Below are positions 1 through 7,868 of a stretch of 14,103 bases of DNA, piece after piece; the stretch's first letter is position 1; each line of letters begins with the position of its first letter. Under the pieces are notes generated by a model. That model was not told where the DNA came from, did not search any database, and saw only the letters and a list, made by a program, of their open reading frames with translations. The position numbers and the translations under genes were made by a program. Source of the stretch: an uncultured Coriobacteriaceae bacterium (GTDB lineage: Bacteria; Actinomycetota; Coriobacteriia; Coriobacteriales; Eggerthellaceae); the NCBI GenBank assembly GCA_902796815.1, contig CADBQL010000057.1:1-14103 (forward strand). Direction: 5' to 3'.

Positions 1-1
1 C

Positions 2-3000
2 GAGATGCTCAAAAACGAATACGAAGTGCTTTTCGCCTGCGATGGCGCCGAAGCCATGAGCATGGTTCGGGAATACAAGGATACGCTTTCGCTCGTGCTG
101 CTCGATCTTGTGATGCCGGTTGTTTCGGGTTTCGATGTGCTCAAGGCCATCCGAGATGACGATGAGCTCCGCCACATTCCGATTATCGTTATGACGGCTG
201 AGCGCGAAACCGAAGTCGAAAGCCTGTCACTTCGCGCGATAGACTTCATTCCCAAGCCCTATCCTGCACCCAGCGTCATCCATGCGCGTATTTGGCGGAC
301 CATCGAGCTGTCGGAAGACCGCGACATCATCCAGCTGACCGAGCGCGATGAGCTGACGGGCTTGTACAATCGCGAGTATTTCTACCGTTACGCCGAGCAG
401 TACGACCAGCACCACAAAAGCCAGCAGATGGACGCGGTCATCGTCGACGTCGATCATTTCCATATGGTGAACGAGCGCTACGGGCGTTCTTACGGTGACG
501 ATGTGCTGCGCCGCATCGGAGAGCAGCTGCGCAACATGGTGCTCGACTCCGGAGGAATCGTGTGCCGCAGGGAAGCCGACACGTTTATGGTGTACTGTCC
601 GCATCGCGACGATTACCGTCAGATATTGGACCAGGCTTCGAGCGCTTTGATGGACGATGATAGTGCGGGCAACCGCGTGCGGTTGCGCATGGGCGTGTAT
701 TCTGAGGTCGATAAGGAACTCGACATCGAACGGCGTTTTGACCGGGCGAAAATGGCTGCCGATACGGTCAAGGGAAGTTTTGCCCGCAGGATAGGCGTGT
801 ACGATAGCGATTTGCATGCCCAGGAGCTTTATGCCGAGCAACTCATCGAGGACTTCGAGGTGGCCGTTTCCGAGCGGCAGTTCAAGGTATATTACCAACC
901 AAAGTTCGACGTCCGTCCCGATACGCCGATTCTGTCGAGCGCCGAAGCGCTTGTTCGCTGGGAACATCCCAAGCTTGGCCTCATCAATCCGGGCGTGTTT
1001 ATCCCCCTGTTCGAGGACAACGGCTTGATTCAGCGGCTCGATACCTATGTTTGGAACGAGACCGCCCGTCAGATCAAAGAATGGAACGAGCATTTCGAGT
1101 ACTCGGTGCCGGTATCGGTCAACGTGTCGCGCATCGACATGTACGATCCGAATCTGGCCCAAACGCTCGCATCGATTCTGGAAGAGCATGGGCTAAAGGG
1201 TTCAGATCTCTTGCTCGAAGTGACCGAATCGGCCTATACGCAGGATTCGAGCCAGATTATTCACGCTGTCGAATCGCTGCGCGACCTCGGATTCCAGATT
1301 GAAATGGACGATTTCGGGACGGGCTATTCGTCTTTGAATATGATTTCGAGCCTTCCAATCGACGCGCTCAAGCTCGATAGGCAGTTCATCAACGACGCCT
1401 TCAAAACGGGCGGCGACACGCATATGCTTGAGGTCATCATCGACATTGCCGATTATCTCGCCGTGCCGGTCATCGCCGAGGGCGTCGAAACCGAAGAGCA
1501 GCTCGATGCGCTGCGCTCGCTCGGTTGCGATATCGTGCAGGGGTATTTCTTCTCGCGTCCCGTTCCGGCGGTAGAATTCGAGCCGTTCATCTTGCAGCGC
1601 AAGGAGCTCGAGAAAGTTGAAGACGGAAAATCTGGCACTCCGGAGGCTGGCGATGACGTCGAGGAGCGCGTACGCGCGGCGCAGTTCGCGGCCATTAAAC
1701 AGAAACAGGAGGAAGCGGCCCTGTTCAGCGTCGAGCAGCCGCATGAGGATGCGGAGGCGTACATGGACGATCCGCAACACTCCGGCCTGCAGCTGCGTAC
1801 CATGAGCATCTTCTTCATCCTTATTGCCATGCTTGCGGCGGCGTCCCTCATGATTTCGGATTTATCGGTCAAGGGGGGCTACCAGCGCATGGAGGAGGCG
1901 AGCGATCGCTATATCGCAGCGCAGCTGGCGGCTTCTGACATGGAATCTGCGTCGGATTACCTGACCGATCGCGTGCGCTGCTTCGTCGTCACTGGCGAAA
2001 CCGAGTATCTCAAGGACTTTTTCGAAGAAGTGGAAATCACTCAGCGTCGAGATAAGGCTGTCGAAAACTTGGAGTCTCTGCTCGAGGGGGCTGACACCAG
2101 CGCGCTTTCGAGTCTCAACGCAGCGCTTGAGTTATCCAACGAGCTCGTCACCATCGAAAACGAGGCCATGCGCCTCATGGTCGAGAGTGGCGATTACGAT
2201 ATCGAGCAGATTCCCACATCCATCAAGGAGATGCCGCTGAGTGCGGAAGACTTGGCGCTTTCGCCCGCCGAGCAGAAGCAGAAGGCGCAGTCGCTCGTTT
2301 TCGACAACAATTACATGCACCACAAGGACAAGATTCGCGAGAATGTGGGCCAGTGTACGCAGAAGCTGATTCGATCGTCGAGCCAGCAACTCGAGCAGGC
2401 GTCGGCGCAGCTCGAGTTGCTCGTGAATATCCAAACGGGGCTCACGATCCTTTTCTTGCTGATCGTATTAGGCTTTGTTGTGGTTATCAGTCGGTTGATT
2501 CGTAAGCCTCTCTCGGATATGGTCAAAAAGATGCAAGCGCAGGAAATGATCATGCCGACTGGCGCCGAGGAGCTGCGCTTCGTCACGCGTACGTACAATA
2601 AGATTCTGAAGGAAAACCAGGACGCCCGCGAGCGTCTGAGTCACGAGGCGTCCCACGATGCGCTGACGGGGCTGTTCAACCGTGGCGCATACGATCTGCT
2701 GATGGAAAGCGCCGATACGGAGCATCTGGCTCTCATTCTGATCGACGTAGACTACTTCAAAGAGGTCAACGACACGTACGGCCATGCGGTGGGTGACCGG
2801 GTGCTCAAGCGCGTCGCCGAAATCCTCAAGCATAGCTTCCGTTCGGTCGACATCCTGTGCCGCATCGGCGGCGATGAGTTTGCGGTGGTGATGACCCGCG
2901 TGAACAGCTCGATGCGCCAGCTCGTCCTGAATAAGATCAGCCAGGCTAACGAGCTTCTTCAGCATCCCAAGGACGATTTGCCGCCTGTTTCGCTCAGTGT

Positions 3001-3112
3001 CGGCGTGGCGTTTTCGGATCGCGAAAACCCGCGAGGGGATATCTTCAAGGATGCCGACACGGCTCTCTACCGCGTGAAGGAAGCTGGACGCGCTGGCTGC
3101 CAAATCTATTAG
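2..3112 (+). CDS. Multidomain c-di-GMP signalling protein (REC-GGDEF*-EAL-TM-sensor-TM-HAMP-GGDEF), 5' end outside window
   Basis: Predicted to make and break cyclic di-GMP. The frame is open to the left edge and the first visible residues already lie inside a receiver domain, so about 20 N-terminal residues, including the acidic pair, are missing. Numbering is from the Met at nt 5. REC 1-100 has phospho-acceptor D34, T64 and K84. A GGDEF fold at 105-270 carries EADTF (190-194) instead of GGDEF, so it is probably inactive. The EAL domain (285-535) looks intact: EAL 314-316, NVS, EVTES, D435-D436 in DDFGTG, KLD, E492 in AEGVE, and a Q in VQGYF. A charged linker leads to TM1 (602-620), a helical extracellular region of about 190 residues, TM2 (811-833), a HAMP-like segment and an intact GGDEF (955-959) with an RxxD inhibitory site at 946-949. 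It looks like a soluble response-regulator phosphodiesterase fused to a membrane diguanylate cyclase. Only 39 nt separate it from the downstream ABC gene, so cotranscription is possible. Domain calls are firm; the signal sensed is unknown. Confidence 0.93.
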   Translation, partial: EMLKNEYEVLFACDGAEAMSMVREYKDTLSLVLLDLVMPVVSGFDVLKAIRDDDELRHIPIIVMTAERETEVESLSLRAIDFIPKPYPAPSVIHARIWRTIELSEDRDIIQLTERDELTGLYNREYFYRYAEQYDQHHKSQQMDAVIVDVDHFHMVNERYGRSYGDDVLRRIGEQLRNMVLDSGGIVCRREADTFMVYCPHRDDYRQILDQASSALMDDDSAGNRVRLRMGVYSEVDKELDIERRFDRAKMAADTVKGSFARRIGVYDSDLHAQELYAEQLIEDFEVAVSERQFKVYYQPKFDVRPDTPILSSAEALVRWEHPKLGLINPGVFIPLFEDNGLIQRLDTYVWNETARQIKEWNEHFEYSVPVSVNVSRIDMYDPNLAQTLASILEEHGLKGSDLLLEVTESAYTQDSSQIIHAVESLRDLGFQIEMDDFGTGYSSLNMISSLPIDALKLDRQFINDAFKTGGDTHMLEVIIDIADYLAVPVIAEGVETEEQLDALRSLGCDIVQGYFFSRPVPAVEFEPFILQRKELEKVEDGKSGTPEAGDDVEERVRAAQFAAIKQKQEEAALFSVEQPHEDAEAYMDDPQHSGLQLRTMSIFFILIAMLAAASLMISDLSVKGGYQRMEEASDRYIAAQLAASDMESASDYLTDRVRCFVVTGETEYLKDFFEEVEITQRRDKAVENLESLLEGADTSALSSLNAALELSNELVTIENEAMRLMVESGDYDIEQIPTSIKEMPLSAEDLALSPAEQKQKAQSLVFDNNYMHHKDKIRENVGQCTQKLIRSSSQQLEQASAQLELLVNIQTGLTILFLLIVLGFVVVISRLIRKPLSDMVKKMQAQEMIMPTGAEELRFVTRTYNKILKENQDARERLSHEASHDALTGLFNRGAYDLLMESADTEHLALILIDVDYFKEVNDTYGHAVGDRVLKRVAEILKHSFRSVDILCRIGGDEFAVVMTRVNSSMRQLVLNKISQANELLQHPKDDLPPVSLSVGVAFSDRENPRGDIFKDADTALYRVKEAGRAGCQIY

Positions 3113-3138
3113 GGCGGGGCGAAGACCCCTTACATGAC

Positions 3139-3143
3139 GGGAG
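3139..3143 (+). promoter_or_regulatory. Ribosome binding site deciding the ABC ATPase start
   Basis: GGGAG lies 8 nt upstream of the ATG at 3152. It overlaps the alternative start at 3134 from inside that reading, so it can serve only 3152. Confidence 0.6.
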
Positions 3144-3151
3144 TTGGCACG

Positions 3152-3853
3152 ATGGCGTTCGTGGAATTTCGCGATGTGTGCAAGATATACCAGATGGGCG
3201 AAGTCAAGGTGGCGGCGGTCTCGGGCATGTCGTTTGACATCGAGCAAGGCGAGTTCGTCGTGGTGGTCGGCCCGTCGGGTGCAGGCAAAACGACGCTTCT
3301 CAACATGCTCGGCGGAATGGACTCATGCACGACGGGGCGCATTGTGCTCGACGGGCGTGAGGTGAGCGCGTTTTCGGAGCGTGAGCTCACGTATTACCGG
3401 CGCTATGACATCGGCTTCGTTTTCCAGTTCTACAATCTTGTGCAAAATCTCACCGCTAAGGAGAATGTCGAGCTCGCGAGCCAGATTTGCAAAGATCCGC
3501 TCGATGCGGCAACCGTGCTCGAACAGGTGGGGCTTGGCCATCGTATGGACAATTTTCCCGCTCAGCTGTCGGGTGGCGAGCAGCAGCGCGTTGCCATCGC
3601 GCGTGCTCTCGCCAAAAACCCCAAGCTGCTCTTGTGCGACGAGCCGACCGGCGCGCTCGACTACAACACGGGAAAAGCTATCCTGCGCCTGCTGCAAACG
3701 ACATGCGCCGAAACTGGAAAGACCGTCGTGCTCATCACGCACAATTCCGCGTTTACCGAAATCGCCGACCGCGTCATCCGCGTGCGCGAGGGGCGTGCCG
3801 ACGAAGTCTACGTGAACGCGAGCCCCGTTTCGGCCGAAACGCTCGAATGGTAA
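3152..3853 (+). CDS. ABC transporter ATP-binding protein (MacB/LolD/FtsE-like)
   Basis: Cytoplasmic ATPase that should power the permease encoded 15 nt downstream. From the Met at 3152 it has 233 residues, typical of the family. Walker A GPSGAGKT is at 40-47, the Q-loop Gln at 92, signature LSGGE at 139-143, Walker B LLLCDE at 159-164 with catalytic Glu164, the D-loop near 170, and the switch His at 197 (ITHN). An in-frame ATG at 3134 would add six residues (MTGVGT). The start at 3152 is preferred because GGGAG at 3139-3143 sits 8 nt before it, whereas nothing comparable precedes 3134, and because MAFVEFRDVCKIY is the usual family opening. This subfamily pairs with FtsX-fold permeases used for lipoprotein release, peptide or antibiotic export, or mechanotransmission. 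The substrate cannot be read from the sequence. Confidence 0.95.
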   Translation: MAFVEFRDVCKIYQMGEVKVAAVSGMSFDIEQGEFVVVVGPSGAGKTTLLNMLGGMDSCTTGRIVLDGREVSAFSERELTYYRRYDIGFVFQFYNLVQNLTAKENVELASQICKDPLDAATVLEQVGLGHRMDNFPAQLSGGEQQRVAIARALAKNPKLLLCDEPTGALDYNTGKAILRLLQTTCAETGKTVVLITHNSAFTEIADRVIRVREGRADEVYVNASPVSAETLEW

Positions 3854-3868
3854 CGCAAAGCCGTTGCC

Positions 3869-6490
3869 ATGCTGAGCGCGTTTGCGAAAGAGCTCGTGCG
3901 AACGATAACCCGCAAGCCGGGGCGTTTTCTCGCGCTGTTGGCCATCGTTGCGCTCGGGGCGGGCTTTTATGCCGGTCTGCGCATGACAGCGCCCGACATG
4001 GATATCGCGCTCGACCGCTATTTGGATGACACGCGTACCTATGACGTGCGCGTTGTATCGACGATGGGGCTCGAAGATGCCGACATGCAGGCAATAGCGG
4101 AGCTCGAAGGCGTCGAGGCGGTTATGGGCGCCTATCAGGCAGATGCGCTTGCGTTCATGGGGGGCACATCCTACACGACGCGCATCCATTCGTTGCCGGC
4201 TGCTGCGCATGAAGCTACATGCGATGATGGCGCGGCGGTCGTTTCGGATGACCCGTCGTACCTTAACCGGCTCATACTGGAAGAAGGCCGCTGGCCCGAA
4301 GAGGCGAACGAGTGCGTGATGTCGGCCGATCGCGTGCTCAGCCAGGGGATTGGCATCGGCTCCGAAGTGACGTTCACGCAGACAACGGGCGACATGGGCG
4401 ATACGTTCGCCGTGCGGTCGTGCACTGTCGTGGGAAAAGTTCATATGCCCTATTACGTCTCTTCGGCCGCAATCGATCCGAGTTCGCTCGGCTCAGGTGT
4501 GATCCAGCAGGTGATTTACGCTCCCGCGGAGTTGTTCGCCGATGATTATCCCTATACCGATGCGTTCGTGGCTGTGCAGGGCTCCCGTGAGGCGTTCTTC
4601 GGTTCGCAGGAATACGACGATCTGATCGCGACGATCGTCGAACGCATCGAGGGTATCGCCGACGAGCGTTGCCAGGCTCGCCTGGATTCGATAACCGATG
4701 CGCTCTACGACAACATGACCACGTTCGATGGTCTGCTCGATTTGGCGGAATTTCGCCTTTCTCACACGAAGGACGAGATAGACGATCCTGAGCTTCCCGA
4801 ATGGCTCGTCATGGACCGCTCCAAAAACGTCGGTATGTCGTCGTTCACATCCGATGCGCAGCGCGTCGACCACATCGCAAGCGTGTTTCCGCTCATGTTC
4901 TTCCTGGTCGCAGCTTTGGTGGCACTCACCACGATGACTCGGATGGTCGATGAGGAACGCCAGCTCATCGGCACGTACAAAGCGCTTGGCTATACTCGAG
5001 CACGTATCACGTCTAAGTATGTCTCCTACGTCCTGCTCGCGGCGGTGGTAGGCTCAGTCCTCGGCATAGCCCTGCTCGCACGTGTGCTTCCGGGCGTCAT
5101 CATGAACGCCTACGCTATCATGTATTCGGTGCCGAGCGCGGATTTCCCGATTGATGTGCGGCTCGCGATTCTTGCAGCCGGCCTGGTCATCGGAATCACG
5201 CTCGTTGCTACCTGGGCGTCGGTTGCCGCAACCCTGCGCGAAAAGCCCGCAGCCCTTATGCTTCCCCGTGCCCCGAAAACAGGCAAGCGCATCGTGCTCG
5301 AGCGTATTCGTCCGATCTGGTCGCGGTTATCGTTCACGTGGAAAGTCACGTGCCGCAATCTTTTCCGATATAAAAAACGTCTGGTTATGACCGTAATAGG
5401 TATCGCTGGCTGTACAGCGCTATTGCTGACGGGACTTGGGCTTCACGACGCTATCAACGACATCATCGACATCCAGTACGGCCAGATCATCCACCATAAT
5501 GCACTCATCGTGCTCGAAGATCGCATCGACGATGCGCAGCGGGACGCCCTCGAGGACGACCTTGCGCGCTCTGGGGCGGTCGATTCGTTTACTCCAGCAT
5601 TCACTGAGACGATGCTCGCGTCGGGTCCCCGCGCGAGCGACAAGCGCATCGATTTGGTCGTACCTCAAGATCCCGCCGCGTTCGCGCAGATGAAAACGCT
5701 GCGTACGCGCGAAACCCACGAACCGTTAACCATTGCGGATGACTGCGTTTTGCTCAACGAGAAGATCGCAAACGAGCTTGGCGTCGGGGTGGGGGACACG
5801 ATTCGCATCAATCCGCAGGACACGATGGGAAATGCGACTTCGACGACGTACGAATTCACGGTCGGCGCGCTGTTCGAGAATTACATCTATAACTATATAT
5901 ATGTAACGGAGGCCACCTATGAGAAAGCGGTGGGAAAAGCCGCTCCGATGAACGCTCTTTACGCAACCGTCGTCGAGGATCCCACGCAGCGCGCCGAGCT
6001 CGAAGCGCGCCTTGACGAGAGCGGCATCGTCAAAACGCTTTCGTACAACGACGAGACCGTCGACACGTACAAGACGATGTTGCGCAGCGTCGATTTGATC
6101 GTCGCCGTTCTGATCGCGTCGGCAGCTGCGCTCGCGTTCATCGTGCTCTACAACCTGACCAACATCAATATCGAAGAGCGCATCCGCGAGATTGCGACTC
6201 TGAAGGTCCTCGGCTTCACGCGTCGCGAGACGAATGCCTACATCTTTCGCGAAATCGCTCTGCTCGCGCTCATAGGGGCTGCCATCGGGCTTTTGCTCGG
6301 CGTTTATTTGGAAAGCTTCGTCGTCGTCACCGCAGAAGTCGACCAGGTCATGTTCGGACGCACGATCCATCCACCGAGCTTCGCGATCGCCTTCGTTCTG
6401 ACGCTCGTTTTCTCAGCCGTCTCGATGGCGCTCATGCTCCCCAAGCTCGCTCGCGTCAACATGGTCGAAAGCCTCAAGTCCAACGAATGA
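3869..6490 (+). CDS. ABC transporter permease with two FtsX/MacB-type units
   Basis: Membrane partner of the preceding ATPase, 873 residues. The topology is duplicated. TM1 (about 20-38) is followed by a large extracellular domain (about 40-335) and three TMs (about 336-357, 384-408 and 430-452). A second TM (about 504-528) is followed by a second extracellular domain (about 530-740) and three more TMs (about 741-766, 794-818 and 838-863). Both FtsX cores carry the characteristic cytoplasmic segment after their first helix (DEERQLIGTYKALGYT and EERIREIATLKVLGFT), which contacts the ATPase. The start at 3869 is the first possible one because the stop codon of the ATPase gene is in the same frame; its ribosome site is weak, which fits translational coupling across 15 nt. 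The long extracellular domains suggest a substrate taken from the outer membrane face or wall side, but no substrate is indicated. The stop codon lies inside a 29-bp palindrome. Confidence 0.93.
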   Translation: MLSAFAKELVRTITRKPGRFLALLAIVALGAGFYAGLRMTAPDMDIALDRYLDDTRTYDVRVVSTMGLEDADMQAIAELEGVEAVMGAYQADALAFMGGTSYTTRIHSLPAAAHEATCDDGAAVVSDDPSYLNRLILEEGRWPEEANECVMSADRVLSQGIGIGSEVTFTQTTGDMGDTFAVRSCTVVGKVHMPYYVSSAAIDPSSLGSGVIQQVIYAPAELFADDYPYTDAFVAVQGSREAFFGSQEYDDLIATIVERIEGIADERCQARLDSITDALYDNMTTFDGLLDLAEFRLSHTKDEIDDPELPEWLVMDRSKNVGMSSFTSDAQRVDHIASVFPLMFFLVAALVALTTMTRMVDEERQLIGTYKALGYTRARITSKYVSYVLLAAVVGSVLGIALLARVLPGVIMNAYAIMYSVPSADFPIDVRLAILAAGLVIGITLVATWASVAATLREKPAALMLPRAPKTGKRIVLERIRPIWSRLSFTWKVTCRNLFRYKKRLVMTVIGIAGCTALLLTGLGLHDAINDIIDIQYGQIIHHNALIVLEDRIDDAQRDALEDDLARSGAVDSFTPAFTETMLASGPRASDKRIDLVVPQDPAAFAQMKTLRTRETHEPLTIADDCVLLNEKIANELGVGVGDTIRINPQDTMGNATSTTYEFTVGALFENYIYNYIYVTEATYEKAVGKAAPMNALYATVVEDPTQRAELEARLDESGIVKTLSYNDETVDTYKTMLRSVDLIVAVLIASAAALAFIVLYNLTNINIEERIREIATLKVLGFTRRETNAYIFREIALLALIGAAIGLLLGVYLESFVVVTAEVDQVMFGRTIHPPSFAIAFVLTLVFSAVSMALMLPKLARVNMVESLKSNE

Positions 6491-6515
6491 GTTTTGCCCC
6501 TGGGGCAAAACTCAT
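6487..6515. repeat. Perfect 29-bp palindrome (copy A) overlapping a stop codon
   Basis: Arms ATGAGTTTTGCCCC (6487-6500) and GGGGCAAAACTCAT (6502-6515) are exact reverse complements around one central T. The TGA stop of the permease gene (6488-6490) lies in the left arm. Related copies are at 6658-6692 and 11378-11406, always with the ATGAGTTTTGCCCC arm on the left of the + strand. There is no T-run after it on either strand, so it does not look like a standard intrinsic terminator. Confidence 0.9.
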
Positions 6516-6519
6516 CGCC

Positions 6520-6554
6520 CAGGCCGGTGGCGTCCGACGCGACTTCGCGGCCTG
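6520..6554. repeat. Two-level inverted repeat between palindrome A and the 45-bp core
   Basis: CAGGCC (6520-6525) pairs with GGCCTG (6549-6554), and inside it GCGT (6530-6533) pairs with ACGC (6537-6540) across a 3-nt loop. The stretch is absent from the copy at 11378-11470, where palindrome and core are separated by only two bases, so it may be an insertion or a variable module. The arms are short and GC-rich, so chance pairing is possible. Confidence 0.4.
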
Positions 6555-6556
6555 CC

Positions 6557-6616
6557 GCGCCCGGACGACGAGCGGTTAGGCCGCGCCGGAGCGGAGGGCG
6601 CCTCCGGCCCGGGCGC
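6557..6616. repeat. Structured intergenic element, copy A: 45-bp conserved core within an 8-bp inverted repeat
   Basis: Bases 6561-6605 are identical to 11414-11458. The element is closed by GCGCCCGG (6557-6564) and CCGGGCGC (6609-6616), which pair perfectly. Inside, GCGG (6572-6575) can pair with CCGC (6581-6584) over a TTAGG loop, and GGAGG (6593-6597) with CCTCC (6601-6605) over GCG, giving a branched, two-hairpin shape. The outer stem covaries with that of the second copy, which argues that structure is maintained. It lies between two convergent genes. No open reading frame crosses it convincingly. Confidence 0.8.
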
Positions 6617-6657
6617 AGTGGGGTAACCCCTGGATTCCAATGGGCAAACATCGTTTA

Positions 6658-6692
6658 CGAATGAGTTTTGCCCCAGGGGCATGACTCATTCG
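6658..6692. repeat. Imperfect 35-bp palindrome (copy B) 7 bp beyond the LRR gene stop
   Basis: The left arm CGAATGAGTTTTGCCCC (6658-6674) and right arm GGGGCATGACTCATTCG (6676-6692) pair with two mismatches around a central A. The left arm, with one more base (18 bp, 6657-6674), is an exact direct repeat of 6483-6500. It lies just past the 3' end of the leftward LRR gene, mirroring palindrome A at the 3' end of the rightward permease gene. Confidence 0.85.
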
Positions 6693-6699
6693 AATACGT

Positions 6700-7731
6700 T
6701 TACAGTTCGAGCCCGGATGAGCGGTGGCCGGTGGTGGGGGCGGGGCCGTCTAGTTGGGCGAGCAAGTTGAGTAGGTAGGCGGCTGTTTCGGTGTGGCCTC
6801 CCGCGTTTGCCGCATCGATGCACTTCAGAAGCGCCGGCTTCGAGAAATACCCGGTCACGCCCTCGAATGCGCGTAGCTCTTCGGTCCGGCCTGCTTCTGC
6901 AAGCGTTGCGGTGAGCTTCTGCTTGAGGGGAACTTCGCCAAACCGTTCGGGGAAGGAGGCGATGGCGCGCGCTGCCAAAATGCGTACGCGGGAGGATTCC
7001 GAGTTCAGGAGCTTTTTGGCCTCCTCGAATGGCAGCATTCCGCGAGCGATGGCCTCGTTGGCCACGAAGCACATCAGCGAGTAGTTGCGCATCGCGTTCA
7101 TCGTCGTGCCGATCGAGCGCTCTGCGAACGTGATGGACTCGAGCGACGGGCATTCCTGAAACGCGCGGGGTCCTACGTATTCGATGCCTCCGTGCATGAT
7201 GACGGTCGAAAGCGCCGTGCATCCGCGGAAGCAGTTCCGCGCGACCGTTTTGATGGCAGCAGGCAGCTCGATCGAGGTCATCGCGGTGCAATCGCGAAAA
7301 CAGCTGTCGCCGAGCGCCGTCACCGTCTGGGGGATCTCCTGCGTGGGAAGCGACGCGCATTTGCTGAAGACGCCGTCGCCGAGCGTTTCGAGCGATTCGG
7401 GAAGGAAAGCTTCCACAAGCGACGAGCATCCCATGAACGTTCCCAGGGTGAGGTTGCGCACGCCGTTTCCCATGCGCACGCGTTCGATTCCCGTGCAGTT
7501 CCAGAACGCGTAGTTGCCGATGAACGTCACCGAGTCGGGAATTTCCACGCTCTTCAGGCTGTTGCTTTCCTCGAAGGCCTTAGCTGCGATCATGACCACG
7601 GGCTTTCCGTCGACTTCTGCGGGAATATGCAGCTCATCCGCCTCGCCGTCGTAGCTCCTGATGAGCCATCCGCCGTCGCACGTCTCCAGGTTCAACCCCT
7701 CGAAAGTCATCGTGTTCTCGTTGTCGCTCAT
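6700..7731 (-). CDS. BspA-type leucine-rich-repeat protein with C-terminal helical repeats
   Basis: Predicted protein of 343 residues with no signal peptide or membrane segment, so probably cytoplasmic. Residues about 40-205 hold about six LRR_5 (BspA/Treponema pallidum type) repeats of about 23 residues with a recurring pattern of I-P-x-x-V-x-x-I/L-G-x-x-x-F-x-x-C-x-x-L, for example those ending in AFWNC, TFMGC, VFSKC, CFRDC, CFRGC and AFQEC. Residues about 215-330 are helical and HEAT-like (VRILAARAIASFPERF and following). An in-frame ATG lies 57 nt further upstream; 7731 is preferred because GGAAGGG (7737-7743) sits 5 nt before it and the extra residues are basic and repeat-free. LRR_5 domains usually mediate protein binding. 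It is the last gene in a leftward cluster with a MoxR ATPase and a VWA protein, separated from the former by 137 nt. The binding partner is unknown; a role as adaptor or substrate of the MoxR pair is only inference. Confidence 0.88.
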   Translation of the reverse strand: MSDNENTMTFEGLNLETCDGGWLIRSYDGEADELHIPAEVDGKPVVMIAAKAFEESNSLKSVEIPDSVTFIGNYAFWNCTGIERVRMGNGVRNLTLGTFMGCSSLVEAFLPESLETLGDGVFSKCASLPTQEIPQTVTALGDSCFRDCTAMTSIELPAAIKTVARNCFRGCTALSTVIMHGGIEYVGPRAFQECPSLESITFAERSIGTTMNAMRNYSLMCFVANEAIARGMLPFEEAKKLLNSESSRVRILAARAIASFPERFGEVPLKQKLTATLAEAGRTEELRAFEGVTGYFSKPALLKCIDAANAGGHTETAAYLLNLLAQLDGPAPTTGHRSSGLEL

Positions 7732-7736
7732 GTTTG

Positions 7737-7743
7737 CCCTTCC
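7737..7743 (-). promoter_or_regulatory. Ribosome binding site deciding the LRR protein start
   Basis: On the minus strand GGAAGGG ends 5 nt before the ATG at 7731-7729. The rest of the 137-nt gap back to the MoxR gene shows no clear promoter or terminator to me. Confidence 0.55.
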
Positions 7744-7868
7744 GTTTTGGTGGAGTTTTCGGAGAAGCGGTTTCCTTCTGCAGGACACTCCAGGTTTTCC
7801 CTATTACTTATCGAATTGTCGAATGCGGCTTATAACAGTCCCTGACGTTTGCGCTTGTCCTGTCGATT

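Noticed and set aside
227..1189. Long antisense frame inside the c-di-GMP gene
   Set aside because: Its product is low in recognisable motifs and it lies opposite a clearly conserved multidomain gene; GC-rich codon bias explains the open antisense frame. The same applies to frames at 1202-1780, 2468-3247 and 3323-4444.
3116..3129. GGGG-CGAAGA-CCCC inverted repeat after the c-di-GMP gene as a terminator
   Set aside because: Only four pairs and followed by two T residues, so too weak to call.
3134..3151. Upstream start for the ABC ATPase
   Set aside because: It adds six residues not typical of the family and lacks a ribosome site; GGGAG is placed for the ATG at 3152.
6487..6515. Palindrome A as an intrinsic terminator
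   Set aside because: The stem is strong, but neither strand has a T-run after it, and a copy also occurs between divergent genes where no transcript should end.
6483..6692. Direct repeats as a CRISPR array
   Set aside because: Only two 18-bp copies, 174 bp apart, with palindromic content and no regular spacers or cas genes.
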